The translations under genes and the position numbers were made by a program. The notes beneath the pieces are model-generated. The model saw only the letters and a list, made by a program, of their open reading frames with translations. It was not told the origin of the DNA and made no database searches. A DNA stretch of 64,000 nucleotides from Trichoderma breve (Eukaryota; Ascomycota; Sordariomycetes; Hypocreales; Hypocreaceae): assembly GCF_028502605.1 (NCBI RefSeq), contig NC_079232.1:1612001-1676000 (forward strand). Reading direction: 5' to 3'. Positions 1-12,112 of the stretch are shown here, in pieces; the first letter of the stretch is position 1; each line of letters begins with the position of its first letter.

Positions 1-1713
1 GCGGGCCAATCTAGCATCGAAGGATACATCGCTGCTCTTGTGAGAGGTTGCCGCTGCGTCGAGGTCGACTGCTGGGATGGTGCCGACGGCAATCCCTTAG
101 TCGTCCACGGTCGCACACTCACTAGCGCCATTAGCTTCGAGGAGGTCATGGTCACCATCGGGAAATACGCCTTTGTCAAGTCCAAGTTTCCACTTTGGAT
201 TTCCCTAGAGGTCCACTGCAACCCTGAACAGCAAGCCATTATGGCCAAGATCATCACGGATACGTTTGGCGAGCGACTTGTTACGGAGCCGCTAGATCCA
301 GACTCAGAAAAGCTGCCTTCTCCTTCAGAGTTGATGGAGCGCATTCTTATCAAGGTCAAACAACCGCGGATGGTCAAGGAAGAACCCACGAGCGGCGATA
401 TCTTGAGTACCAGGAAACGCGGAAGCAGCCTCAGTGCCGCATTCGGAAGGCCATCCAGCGATGGCAGCAGCATTTCCACGTCTCAGTCGCTTCCTCAAAG
501 CCCTATGCTTATTCCAAGCAACTCTGCTCGCAAGCTTAGCGGCAAAGGCCGGGTGAACACCATCGCCGAAGGCGAGGTGCAAGTGCCTCAGGCAAGCAAT
601 AGCGACTCAGACAGCGGAAGCGATCTTGGCTCATTCAAGGGATCCAACAACATTGTCCCGGTACTGGGCAAGCTCGGAGTGTACTGTGCCGGCCTGAAAT
701 TCTCCGGCTTCGATGCCCCGGCGGCTAAGAAGTTCAACCATATCTTCTCCTTTATGGAGACCAGCTTTGCCAAGAATTCTCGGACCAAGGAAGAGAAGAT
801 GCAGCTGAACATTCACAACATGCGATATCTTATGCGCGTTTACCCAGACGGCTCACGATTGAACTCTAGCAATTTCGACCCGCTTTCGTACTGGCGCCGC
901 GGTGTTCAGATGGCCGCCTTGAACTGGCAAACGTTTGACATGGGCATGCAAGTTAACCGAGCCATGTTTGAGGGTGGCACAGATTCATCCGGATATGTCC
1001 TCAAACCCCAAGAGCTTCGCGACATTCAAGTCCTTCCGTACAACGAAGCCGTCAACGAAGCTCTTGCCCAGGGCAAAAAGGAGCGGTCTGTTGTGTCCTT
1101 TAGCATTGACGTTATCTCTGCCCAACAACTGATGCGGCCTGCCAACCTGGCTGCAAACAAGTCGATGGATTTTTATGTCGACGTCGACGTCTTTCACGCA
1201 AACGACAAGCGCAACAAGAAGGACAAGGATTTTGAGCTGAGCCATGAGCCTGACTCGCCTCTGCTACGCCACACGGAAGTAATTCGTGAGAATGGCTTCA
1301 ACCCCATGTTTAACAACGGCCAGTTCCGCTTCAAGGTTACGACCAAACACCCAGAGCTGATCTTTGTTCGTTGGTCCGTCAGGCTAGCTAGTGACGGCGA
1401 AAACCACAGCAACAGCACCAAGGAGAAGCCCGCGATGGCTAGCTACACTGCCAAGCTTACCAATCTCAAGCGCGGATATCGCACACTACCCCTTCTCAAC
1501 CACGCTGGAGAGCAATACTTATTCTCTCGCCTCTTCTGCAAAATTGAAGTTGACGATATTGAAAAGAAGTTTATCGACGTCCCCCGTGCCGCTCCCGACG
1601 GAGGCAGCAAGCTCAATCTCCTGAACAGTGTATTTGGGCGAAACAGCAACTCAAGCCCCCGGAGCACCATAGAGAAAAGCAGCATAGAGAAGCGCAGCTT
1701 TGAGAGCAACTGA
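1..1713 (+). CDS. plc1: Phosphoinositide-specific phospholipase C, 3' part (X, Y and C2 domains)
   Basis: The frame is open from base 1, so the gene begins outside the window; 570 residues are visible and the stop is at 1711-1713. The family hydrolyses PtdIns(4,5)P2 to diacylglycerol and inositol trisphosphate at membranes. The X box is seen near visible residues 1-110: CRCVEVDCWDG, the catalytic-His segment VVHGRTLTS and the Glu-containing ISLEVHC. A serine-rich linker (about 115-210) is followed by the Y box (about 215-335) with GVYCAGLKFSGFD, NIHNMRYLMRVYPDG and NWQTFDMGMQVN. A C2-like region starting SFSIDVISAQQLMRP covers about 360-520. The C-terminus is serine-rich. The part upstream of the X box (PH/EF-hand-like in the family) is not visible. 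No intron is needed in this part. The next gene converges on it from 6.1 kb away. Confidence 0.93.
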   Translation, partial: AGQSSIEGYIAALVRGCRCVEVDCWDGADGNPLVVHGRTLTSAISFEEVMVTIGKYAFVKSKFPLWISLEVHCNPEQQAIMAKIITDTFGERLVTEPLDPDSEKLPSPSELMERILIKVKQPRMVKEEPTSGDILSTRKRGSSLSAAFGRPSSDGSSISTSQSLPQSPMLIPSNSARKLSGKGRVNTIAEGEVQVPQASNSDSDSGSDLGSFKGSNNIVPVLGKLGVYCAGLKFSGFDAPAAKKFNHIFSFMETSFAKNSRTKEEKMQLNIHNMRYLMRVYPDGSRLNSSNFDPLSYWRRGVQMAALNWQTFDMGMQVNRAMFEGGTDSSGYVLKPQELRDIQVLPYNEAVNEALAQGKKERSVVSFSIDVISAQQLMRPANLAANKSMDFYVDVDVFHANDKRNKKDKDFELSHEPDSPLLRHTEVIRENGFNPMFNNGQFRFKVTTKHPELIFVRWSVRLASDGENHSNSTKEKPAMASYTAKLTNLKRGYRTLPLLNHAGEQYLFSRLFCKIEVDDIEKKFIDVPRAAPDGGSKLNLLNSVFGRNSNSSPRSTIEKSSIEKRSFESN

Positions 1714-4700
1714 GTTGCATCCACCATATTCGCCGACATGATTGATATACGGCACATACGATAGCTTTTGACGACAACAAGCTACTTTTTGACTCCCCTT
1801 TAAGGGCCTGTTAAGAAAAACAAACATCTCCGCTTCCATCTGTCCCTTGCACAAAATCAACACTCACCTTTGTGCTGGCGCACTTTACATAGTGAGATTG
1901 CTGGGACACAATTTTTCCGCTTCTTCCCATTCCCATCAGACCACGGCTGGCCCTACCTGGCTGATGCTTGTTTTATGAACTTGTTCTTTTAAACAGCGGC
2001 ATCTTTGAACGACTTACATTTTATGCAAGGCCAGGCGCTTCCTTGTCGTTACTTTTTTATTATCTTTTATTATTTTTGGTTTTCCCTTTCTTCATGTTCA
2101 GTATGGCGCACGGAACCAAAAGCGAAACCAAATACCCACCCACTATCGACGTGTGGGCACGAGTACAACCTGTATTTCTCTTTTCGTCCCCTTTCTATTT
2201 CTTCTCTTTTCTTGGTTTTATGATGGGATGCAAGGACTACAGTGTCCAAAGGAATGCATATACCACACCATTATCTGGTATTTAACAAGCAAAGCATTGC
2301 ATAAGGAAGGACACACTTGAAAGGCATAACATAGACAGGATGGGCAAAGGCAAATGACACTGGCTTTTTTTTACAGTTTTCTTTTTTTCCTTGTTCTCTT
2401 TTTATTTTATGCGTCTGCGATAAATTATGTATTGGCACCCTGTACTGGTGGTTTTGCCCCCTTTTCTTTCTCCTCGAGTCTGTGTTTCTTTTTCTTTTCT
2501 TTTTCATGTCTCCATATAAGATGGGAGTCACATTACTGGTCAGGAGAGAAACCATTGGGCTTGTACAAACAAATGATACATGTGGAGAGAACGTCAGGGA
2601 TTAGGTGTGAAAATGGATCTGTTCAACGATGATGCATACTGTCTTGTGTTTTGCTTTTTAGCGTCGGCGTTGCGAAATCTGTTGTTTTTTTCTTGGCACA
2701 TCGGGAAGGTCGGTCTGATGATGCATGGGCAAAGGGGTGAGAGTACAAGACGGAACAGGACAGGGGGGGATTTGGTTGGACAAGAGAGGATGATTATGAG
2801 GGCATTTCATGACTGTTTGTTTGGCGACATGTTTGAGCTAGGTTGTTTATTTTGGGACGGAGCAGCAGCACGTGCGTTGTTGCTGCAATTGCATGAAACG
2901 GCGGATCCAGGCGCATTTGAGAGATGAATACGAACAGCATATTATGATATATATCGAATTTGTGGACCTGCTTCAGATCATAAACTTGTTGTTGATGCTT
3001 GTGCATGTATTGTATGTATGGTGACACTTTGCCGGTTTCCTCTATTTTTATGATGATGATGACATTTGTGCGGATACCTTTAATTACATGCTTCCTTAGG
3101 CCTCTGCTAGAGTACCAGCTAAAGTGGACATTTGTGTTCCATGTATTCTATATCATACTCAGCTCAGCGGCTCACGGAGCAATAGATGATCATGCCCACT
3201 CTAGACAAGACAGAACAGTAAGGCAATTTGAGCCCGCGTAATCACAGTAAGACAATGAGCCTAGGTGAAACGACAAGTTGCCTCCCCCCTCGGGATAGTC
3301 ATACGTGTTGCTCTTTCAGAAGGCGAGATTCTCGTCAATTATGGAGAATAGAGCATGATGTGATTAAGGAGTCTGGGATCGAATGATTTTGAGTTTTCTG
3401 CGATTGCTTGAGGTGGTGCTGCATATCATTCCCTACCTTAGGGATTCACGTTATTACTGGAAACCGAAAGCCTTAGTACATACGTGGCTGGCACCTAAAT
3501 TCAACAACCAGCCTGCATGCTGTGCGTGTACTACGAAACCAATTACTCAGAACTTGAGAGACTCGGTGCTAACATTAATAATGCGAAAGAGGAGCCATAA
3601 GGCAAAGGAGGCGCGAGCTGTGCTGCGAATGGCGTGCAGCTGGTGTCATGACAAGAGGTGGCTTGTGCTCTAGGCTCCCTTGGCCAAAAGGGCTGAAGGG
3701 AAAAGGAGGCTTGGGATGGGGGATTGCGCCATTGCATTGCAGGATTAATGCGTGAGATGAGAAATAGAGGTTTGTGCGTTTTTTTTTCTTAATTATTATT
3801 ATGTTATCGTTTTTCTTTGCTTTTTTTAGGGTACATAGAGGCTGTGCGTGTTTTGGCATTGATTTTGTGTTCCTTGGTGGTTTCTAGAATGTAACAAGGG
3901 GGGATCTTTTGGAGTTGGTATTTTTGGCATAAACATGTTTCGCCTCGTCTATGTGTTTATTTTGCCATCGGGATGGAACCATGACGTGTAGTCCAAGTAC
4001 TGCAATGTCCCTCGTGACGGATAATCAATCTGCAGCATCCTGCAACTTTGTTCTTTGCGGATTTGATAGGCAAAAACGCAGGATTGCGATTCGCAATGGG
4101 AGGATTAGATTAGCGGGCGGACTTTTGGAATGTGCGATAACTGGATACTTGATGGGCAGATGCACGTTTCATGTGGCAGCCAAGGCAGCTTAGCTAATCT
4201 GAAATATTGGGATGAACCCGGGGAAGAGAAAATAGGAAAAGATCGGCAGTTACTCAACGTGACTTTTGTTTTGTTTTATTAATAATTTGAGTGGAATAGA
4301 AAAGGGCTAGGCAGAGAGAACGAGAGAGAGAATAAAGGAGGGAAATGGAGAAGGGGGTGTGTGTTGAGAGAAAAAAAGAGTACATGGATACATCATCACT
4401 ACATAATCGTTGCAAGGGAGAGAGAGGAAAAGGGAAAAAGGGAAAAGGTACCTCGGGGAATGGCTAACAGCTACAGTAAAGCTACAGCTAACTAGCACTG
4501 CTACTACTTTGAGACGGTTCATTCGGTTATTGCCTCGTTGGGCTAAGGGGAGCTGTTCCGAAACAGAGCTGTGCGGCTCTAGCGGAGAGTTTGAATATAA
4601 GTGAGTTTTGCGAGAGGTGGGGAATGAGGTGGGAGAGATACTGGAGGCTTAACCAAGAGGGTGAATAGCAGCCGTTACGTGACGTTGCCTCTCTTCCATC

Positions 4701-7700
4701 AAGGTATTCTTTACTTACTAATGTTTGTATCTCTGTATTTTGTTTTGGTTTTTTTGGAGATTAAGATTTTCGTTGACATCTCGGGCCTTGTTTCAGACAC
4801 TGCAGCTGAAGATTGGCGTGGAAAGTAACCTTTTTGACTTAAATGACCAACGTCAAATGTAACAGAAAACAAAACCAAAAAGATCCGAGGCGAGATTTCC
4901 GGGCAAGGGGGGTTTGAGAACGAGACGTTTATGCTGCCTCGACGGGACGTGACATGTAAGCACTTAGTATGTGTACCCATACTGCCTTTTTGCATGAAAG
5001 CAACCAAGCAAGGCCGCATAAATAAGTGATGTCAAGGCCTCGCAATCGAAAACCAAAAGGATTTCTGGACTAAAGCTTCCGGAGTAGCCTCCGTCGCACT
5101 TCTGTAATACGCCGAGGGAGGGGGGAAAAGGGCGTCGCGGGAAAGGGAAGCAGAGAAAAGCCAATTTGTTAGCCCGGACCGTTTTCCCTCCCTCTTCTTT
5201 GTTATGTCCTGCATTAAACAGTTGTCGCGGTCCGCCTTGACGTGGCATTTTTCTCCAATTCCTTGGTTGGCCCCGTGGCTGGCTAGTTAGCTTTCACTGG
5301 CGCCGGCCGAGACGTTTGTGTACTGGTAGTGCCGGGGAAGAAGAAGATGGCGAGCTGTCTTTTTCTTTCTCAACTCTACTAATTACTACTATGTACTATA
5401 TGGAGAGGGTAAAGTAAAAAAGATGATGGAAAAAAAGAAGAGAGAGAGAGATAAAGAATGGTCATTGTTTGAAAAGTATTACTCGAGGCAGTTTAGATTG
5501 CTGACTAGAAGAAGTGCTAAACGGCGCCGGAGTGGGAGCGGGGGAAAGTTTGGCTGTTTCGATTTTTGGATTTTGAGATTTTGATGTGAGGGGGATCTAC
5601 AGTGCATTGCGTCTGTTCCGAGGAATTACTCGTATGAAAGAAAGTACAAAGCATGTGAAGACATATAATAAAATGAAAACCAGAGAATAAGAGCATTGAA
5701 AAATAGTAATAACAATAAAAGATTACGTTTCGGCTTGATCAAAAACTTATGCTGAGTATCCGAAGCATATACAGTAAGAGACGGAGAAAGAGGGTGTGCG
5801 TAGAAAAGGAGAGTACCTAGTAATTGGACAAGGTCAATCAAAAGGTACAAGCAGCTTCGACACCGAACAAGTACCTTTTGCAAAGCAGTACTTCCAGCTG
5901 TGCCCTTGTTTTAGCCTTTGCCCTTAGGCAGCTGCCAACCTGTCAAACCAAATCAGCCATGCCAATCACGTAAAAAAAAGAAAAAGGGAATCAATCAAAC
6001 GTCGTTGTCGCGCTGGCATGAATCTGAACTGCAAATGCGCTGGGCTACAAGGGTTTGCATTTGCCCCGTAGCGGTAAAACACGCCAAGCCCAAAGCCTCA
6101 CTTTTCTTTTCTCAGCTCAGCTCGTTGCTTAATTAATATCGTATGGAACTTCGTATTTGACGAGAAAACGAGCAAAAACGCACTTGCATACGAAGTGTGG
6201 CCATCTCGTCTCGTAACTTGTCATCACAATCACACCCCTAGTCGCTTTCACGCAAGCAAAAAGCAAAAAATAGCCCAGGGAAATAATTTGGCCCCCCTTA
6301 AGGCTGAGCCCCGTCGGAGGGACATGACCTCATTCATATGTACAATTGCCAGATACAGTAACAATAGGTAATACCTTCAATGAAAAGAACAAAAGCCGTG
6401 ACAAGGGGGAATAAGAAGAAGAAGCAGGGGAGGCGTGTGACAAAACCCCCGAGCGGAAACAACGGGGGAATCGAAGAGAGATTTCGTTCGGGCAAAAGAG
6501 ATTCGGCCATGATGATGAAACTCAGGGGGTGTGGGGGAAACATTCAATTTTCAGCTTTCTTGGCCTTCCATTGCTTTTCTTCGAAAACGCGTGTTTAACG
6601 GATACCGGCTTTGCCATGCCTCTTGGCTCTCGCTCTACCTGGATGGTCCCTGTTGCAGCCCATCGAACTAAATACAATGGGCAACGCGTATGTGTATGTT
6701 GTATACTCGTATCGTACTATTATACAGTTAAGGGGGGGGGGGGGGGGGGGGGTTCGAACAAACATGGAACATCCATGTAATAACGGCATTTTTGCTTAGT
6801 TTGCCGCGTTTTCTTCGAATCGGCCTTCGAACGAATTGCCTCTAATGGGAAACCAGCACGCCAATACACGCCCCCTCTCTATCTCCCCGCAATGAGCTAT
6901 ATTTCTCTCTCTTTGCTGCCTATTTGCCTATCTGCCTTTCCCATTCTCTGCTGGGCAGTGAATTGCTCTCCCTTTTCAACGTCGGCGTGTCGGAGCCGAA
7001 ATAGTGTCCGCGAACGCGAACGGTGTCAAAAAGGGGGGGCGTGAATCCAGAAATCCAAAAGACGTGAACACGAAGTAATACCGGTATACCCGTATAATAT
7101 GCCAATGACGAAGCATTTCCATATTTTGCTATTCCGGATAATCAAGCCGGCCAAGACTTTCTAGTAGGATAACAGACGTCAGCTTCTTTAACTGAAGCAA
7201 CAGTCGGTCTTCCAACAAGCACTAAGCACAAATTAAGAGCCACCTTGGAACTAAGAAACCATAGTAAAAAAAGACATTAAGGCTCTTTGCTTTCTCTAGA
7301 GGCCTCCTCAATCTCCCCCCGTCTCTAAATAGCAAAGAAAAGCAGCTACACGGTATTAAGCATTGCCGCTCGTTCATATATATGCGTAAGACACTAAAAC
7401 CATCCGTTTCTTCTCATTCAAAAAAGGGGAGTTCGTCCCAGTGGCGTATAGAGAGAACTTGCCCCCTTTTCCCCTCTTTTCATCACCAAAACCCCCCTTG
7501 GTCATCTCCATCTCAGCCGTGGGATGCGTGGTTGACTCTGTCTAAACAAAATCTCATTCTTTCCGGACGGGAGAAAAACAAAAAAGAAGCAGGATCTTCG
7601 CCGTCTTAACCTTCTCCTCCTCCCTTAACCCCCCCTTTCCATTTACCAGTTGTTCCAAATCCGCTGTAGTGTAAAGTGTAATAAGACAGAGTAATGTAGA

Positions 7701-7861
7701 ACAAGATTAAAGCTTCGAATAGATTACTCGCCACATTGGAAGAAAAAAAAAAAAGGCCGAACCGCCATGTCGAAAAGAAGAAAAAGAGAAACGAAACGAA
7801 ACGAATAAAATCGGAGACACGGAAATGGGACGACGACGAAAAGCATCCGTCATTCGTTCAA
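1714..7861. other. 6.1-kb gene-poor interval between convergent genes
   Basis: No reading frame here has recognisable family sequence or supportable exon structure. The DNA is T-rich on the plus strand near 1970-2500, and purine-rich at 4300-4460 and 5400-5460. It carries a G21 run at 6732-6752 and a string of A-rich tracts near 7740-7810. Both flanking genes end here (the PLC stop at 1713 and the Pfa3 stop at 7862), so long 3' UTRs, a noncoding transcript or an unrecognised gene are all possible. I see no tRNA B box or snRNA motif that holds up. Confidence 0.6.
6732..6752 (+). repeat. G21 homopolymer
   Basis: Twenty-one consecutive G residues lie in the gene-poor interval. Such a run is rare in otherwise mixed-composition DNA. 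It is prone to length variation and sequencing error, and could form a G-quadruplex. Confidence 0.95.
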
Positions 7862-9595
7862 TCAGTCGACGCCATCGTCATTCACCTCGGAGCTCGGGCT
7901 CTCCATTCGGCTGCTGTTGTTGCTTTGCTGACTCCCATGGCGCAACATTCCGCTCGCGCCGCCGCGACCCCAAGAGCGTGTATTGGTCACTACGCTCATG
8001 GCGACCCGTTCAGCTTCGAGCCGGCTGGCGGCCGTCTGGGAGCCGTTGCCGGGGCTGAACTTGCCTTGTTCCTCCTCATCCGTCTCCAGCAAATCATCTT
8101 CCGGTGGCGCCGCGCGGCCACGCGGGCTTAGCCTTCGCATGGGCACGTCTTGCGAGCTGTCGGCGTACATGTTCGGGTCTCTACCCAGAATGCGATCCGC
8201 CTTGCTCGGAGCTCTTCTCGCGCCACCATTGACCGGGTTCAGAGGTCCGCGGCCGTGGTAGTTACCCGTGACGTCCGCGGTGGCCGACGGAATGTCTCCT
8301 CCGTATCCCCAGCCAGCGTTCACCTCTCGCTGCCGCTGCTCCTCTCGTTCACTCCTCAGCCTCTCGCGCTCTGAGATCCATTTCGGGTTGGCCTCCCAGC
8401 TCCAGCCGTCTCCGGTTGTGTTGCAGATGGGCAAGAACCACAGCCAGGGGCTGGGTCCCAGGAGATGCAGCAGGTTTCGCTTCCAGCCGAGGTCGAAGGC
8501 GTTGGGCAGCTTCTCCGAGTCCTGCTCGTCGAGGTACTCCTCATAGCGCTTGCGGCTCTGGTGTCGTTCCAATTCCTCATATGACATTTGCACCCGGGGC
8601 GTTGGCTCCTGCGTGCGCCGCTCCTCACCCTCCTCCCTAGTGGTGATGCCAGGCAGCGCGCTCGCGTGAAAGTCAACAAACTGCCTCGCCTGTGGGAAGC
8701 CATTGGCGAGGTTCTGGGCTTGATGCAGCGTCTTCTTGACCGTTGACAGGTATCTCGTCTTCTCTAGACACTCAATCGTTGTCTGGTTCCTGCACGCCAA
8801 CATAATGTGCCACGATGTAAAGGCTCCAACGACAAGCCCAATAATGCCGCTCATGACCGCCAACATGATAAAGTTGATGGGCAGCAGCGTGTCGAGATAT
8901 TTGGAGTCGTCCATGACTTCCGTCCAGAACCACGTGCCGCTGACGGCAAAGGCGTAAAAGGAAAAGATGGTTGTGTAGACCAGAAACAGGATAAAGGGCT
9001 TGTAGTTGCGCAGCCCGAGGCACGACGCCAGCCAAGGGCAGTGGTGGTCCATCTTGAGCACGCATCGGCGGCACGTCGAGCAGTGGTGCGTGCGGTCCGG
9101 CTTGCGGGCCTGGCACTTCTTGCAGAATCGAATCTCTCCATTGCTCTTGACTGTGAAGGATGTCGCCATGCGACTCTGGCCGCCGCCGCTCGTCGGGAGA
9201 AGACCGTAGCCGTCGTCATTCGTCGTCGATCCGGGATCCGTAAAGACGGCCGTCGTGTAGGACCAGTTGAGTAGCAGGTAGAGTAAGACGCCAAAGAATG
9301 AGGATGTCGAGCCTACATGTGTGCGCGCGCGCCAGTCTTTTGTCAGCCAGCCATTCTTGCCAGATACACCGTTGCCATGCCTCTCTCTCTTTCTCTTTCT
9401 CTCTTTTCACCTACCTCTCCAGTGGGAACCGTCGCTCTCGCTCCCAATGCTCACCACCACCCAGCACGCCCACGACGTCAACCCGTAGACAAACGCCAAG
9501 GGAAAGTATTTGGCCGTCGTGCAACACGCGCGCTCGAACCGGCGCGCCCAACGGAACGCCATGCTGGGATTGTCGCTGGACGACTCGTCTTCCAT
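7862..9595 (-). CDS. pfa3: DHHC palmitoyltransferase, Pfa3 type (2 exons)
   Basis: This is a protein S-acyltransferase. Pfa3 of yeast acts at the vacuole, for example on Vac8. Exons are 9595-9415 and 9312-7862, with a 102-nt CT-rich intron (donor GTAGGT, acceptor ATGTAG) and a predicted product of 543 residues. Exon 1 carries the first membrane segment (KYFPLAFVYGLTSWACWVVV). The cysteine-rich domain runs FCKKCQ...HHCSTCRRC and ends in DHHC at about residues 149-152. Four membrane segments flank it in the usual 2+2 order. A TTIE motif after the fourth segment and NAFDLGWKRN further on match the TTxE and PaCCT-like motifs of the family. The C-terminal ~150 residues are low in complexity. An internal ATG at 9169 would lose two membrane segments, so the two-exon model is preferred. 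Confidence 0.92.
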
Positions 9596-10305
9596 TAAAA
9601 CAGCCGCAGCCCGACCCCTTCCTTGCTGGTGCTTCGCTTCTGCCTCCCCTCGTCGTTACGTCGTGATGTTGGTCTTGGTCTTCAGCGGGCGGGATCGGAT
9701 CGACTCTCTCTTTGTTCCAAAAGTCAGTCTCGCAACGAATAAGGAACCACTCGGCTCGGCAATCGAGATTGGCTGCGACGGGTCGACTCGCACATTTGAG
9801 ATTGCTCTTTTGTCTAATCAATCTGACAGCTGGCGCTGAGCAATCAAGCCTGTTCGTTTGGAGGGATTCGTACACCTGGTTAGTAGAGCTTAGGTCATCC
9901 AGGGGCGCAGTTGATTTCGGGACATTTCCCGAGTCGCCGGGCCTCAGCCTGAAACAGCTTTGTCCAGTTTCTAGAACAGTCAAGGCCCCGTAGCCGCAAC
10001 TGCAGACCTACCCTATACTATTTGACTATGGAATGTGCGCGATGAACATGAATTCAATACAACTCCATTGCTCCTACAAGCAACGGCTCACTGTTTTATG
10101 TATCTTTTAATCAATTTGAGAGCAAATCGTTATTTCCTAGTCTTGCTAAACGCCATTCTCGGCGGTGACTACTAGCTATGATCCTACGTTCCTTTCGTCA
10201 ATCTCTGATTTCATCTTACCTGAATCTTAAGACTACGAGCTAATAGGGGATACTAATTCATCAACCCTCCAAAAAACAGAAGCCGGCAAGAAGCTGTGGC
10301 TATCT
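9596..10305. other. Intergenic, pfa3 upstream and zinc-finger gene downstream
   Basis: This 710-bp stretch holds the presumed pfa3 promoter and the 3' region of the next minus-strand gene. Open frames on both strands here show no family similarity that I recognise. Confidence 0.6.
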
Positions 10306-11678
10306 CTACCAGTAAACCTTTTCTGGGTCAACATCGATCGGATCCTTGGACTTATTCCCCTTGACCTCTCCACGAAGTCTCTGTTTCGCCTGCTCCGAAG
10401 TCTTGAAGATGATGCTTCCGTCTTGATATCGAGTTCTTTCAATATCAACAATGCCTGCCGTCAGCTGGCCCATGAAAATCTCGTAGTGAACAGTGTCTTG
10501 AATGCGGCACTTGGAGCCTCTAGTCTCCGCGTGCGAGGTTATGCCTGCCAAAGTCTTGAACATCTTGAGGCAGCACGGGCATCTATACGTCTTGTTTCCA
10601 TGAGCTGGCGATCGAAGGTGGCCAATGAGTGCCTTGGCTGTCTTGAACACTTTTCTACACAATGTCAATGTCTGTACATGGGCTAATCCATAAATTGAAG
10701 TAATATTCTAACCTGCACGGTACTTTTGGACAGTTCCATTTCTCAGTGATTGGGCACCGATAGCGAGCTACGTTGAATGACGGGTTATTTGGATCATCAG
10801 GATCCATGCCCGCGACGACAGTGTTCACACCCGATTTGAAGACCGGTTGAGGCCGCTGAACAGTGCTTGGCGCCTCGATATTGTTGTCACGGTTGATGCC
10901 GGAGAGTAGTCGGAGAGGAAGTCGTCCTGAACCTTGGGCCTTCTTTTCGCTGTTGGAGATTGGTGCTATCTCTGTTTTATTGGCTAATCTAAAAGGAAGC
11001 TTAAGCGGACCTTGGGCAGCCTTCTTATCAGTATGATTGCCTTTGCTAGGCTCTAGTTCGATTGCCGTGGTGACAGAGAGAGGCTGTGTGTCAACTGCTG
11101 TGGTAGACAAGTCCGGGAACTCTTCTGGGACCATCTTGAATGAAGGCGCCTCCTTCTCAACGTGCCAGCCCGAGATTAAAGCGTCTGCGTTGGGCGATGG
11201 CATATACTTCATGTAATTTCCCATGATTGACTCTTTAGTCAACTGCTCCAAGCGTCGTGGAAACTCGAGCTTCTCTTCTCTGAGCTCATCGAGGAGGTCA
11301 CTGTCGATGCGTGTGCAAAACCCTCTTTCGATGTGGCTCATGAGAGAGCCTAGGCGCTTGAAAGGACCCTGGCCGCAGCCGGGACAGTCAATATTCTGCT
11401 CAAGAGGATGCTCCTGTTTTGGGGGTTAGAAGGGATTCTGTGTTAATTTGTTCAGAAAGGTTGAAGGCTTGTGCCGATTGACTTACCACCTGCATGTGCT
11501 TCATCTCTCCTTCCAAGGTATGAAAATCTCGGCCGCAGAACTTGCAATGAATGTGATCCTCTTTGTTTTCATTCCGTTTGGATTTCTTGTGCTCTACCAA
11601 GTGTTCCCAAACAGAGAACGGCTTCTGGCAGTGTTTGCAGAACCAAGGCCCGCCGGAAAACGGATGAGAAGAATCCAT
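10306..11678 (-). CDS. C2H2 zinc-finger protein (3 exons)
   Basis: Exons are 11678-11487, 11413-10713 and 10654-10306 (introns of 73 and 58 nt), giving 413 residues. The start MDSSHPFSGG was chosen because the first finger follows at once. Paired Cys/His sets occur at the N-terminus (WFCKHCQKPF...EH, HCKFCGRDF), across the first junction (DCPGCGQGPFKR...SH) and at the C-terminus. The second junction joins CPKVPC to RKVFKTAKALIGHLRS, which restores a complete finger; without splicing the finger is broken. A last finger, YRCPCCLKMFKTLAGITSH, follows. The middle is unstructured and proline/serine-rich. The layout resembles a large family of fungal C2H2 proteins of unknown function; nucleic-acid binding is inferred only from the fingers. 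Transcription is codirectional with both neighbours. Confidence 0.8.
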
Positions 11679-12112
11679 TGTGCTGTTGGAGGAAGTGGAA
11701 AGTTTGTAGAATAGGGATATGCAGACCCAAAGGTCAATTATCGTCTCGTGAGTGGGATAGAAAAGGATTAATGCAAAATGGAAAGGGAGAAAGCGGAGGA
11801 TTGGGGGTGAAAGAGCAATAAATAGTGGCATTAGGTTTGCATGAGATAGAAGTGAGATAAAAGCATAGGCAGCCTAAGGCACAAGGTGCGGCCTCAGATA
11901 GGGATCAGAGCCGCTGAAGGGCAGGTGCACAGTGAATCACGGCTGTAGATTTGCGTTTGCAGCCGCATCCATCAAAACTATCAGACCACAATGTATGGGC
12001 TTTCTGTCTGCACACTGGTTTAGGAGGCACATTTGAGTGCAACTATCTGACCGAAGCTTAACATCGTGTAGCTTTGGACGATGATAGTTTCTTATCAGCT
12101 ACGAATCTACCA
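11679..12112. other. Intergenic, 434 bp
   Basis: This is the upstream region of the zinc-finger gene and the 3' flank of tfc1. I see no gene and no clear regulatory motif in it. Confidence 0.6.

Noticed and set aside
2354..2632. 92-codon hydrophobic frame in the 6.1-kb gap
   Set aside because: The hydrophobicity comes from T-runs read as Phe/Leu; there is no family sequence or codon bias.
8807..9274. 155-codon frame antisense to pfa3
   Set aside because: Shadow of the pfa3 coding frame, low in recognisable content.
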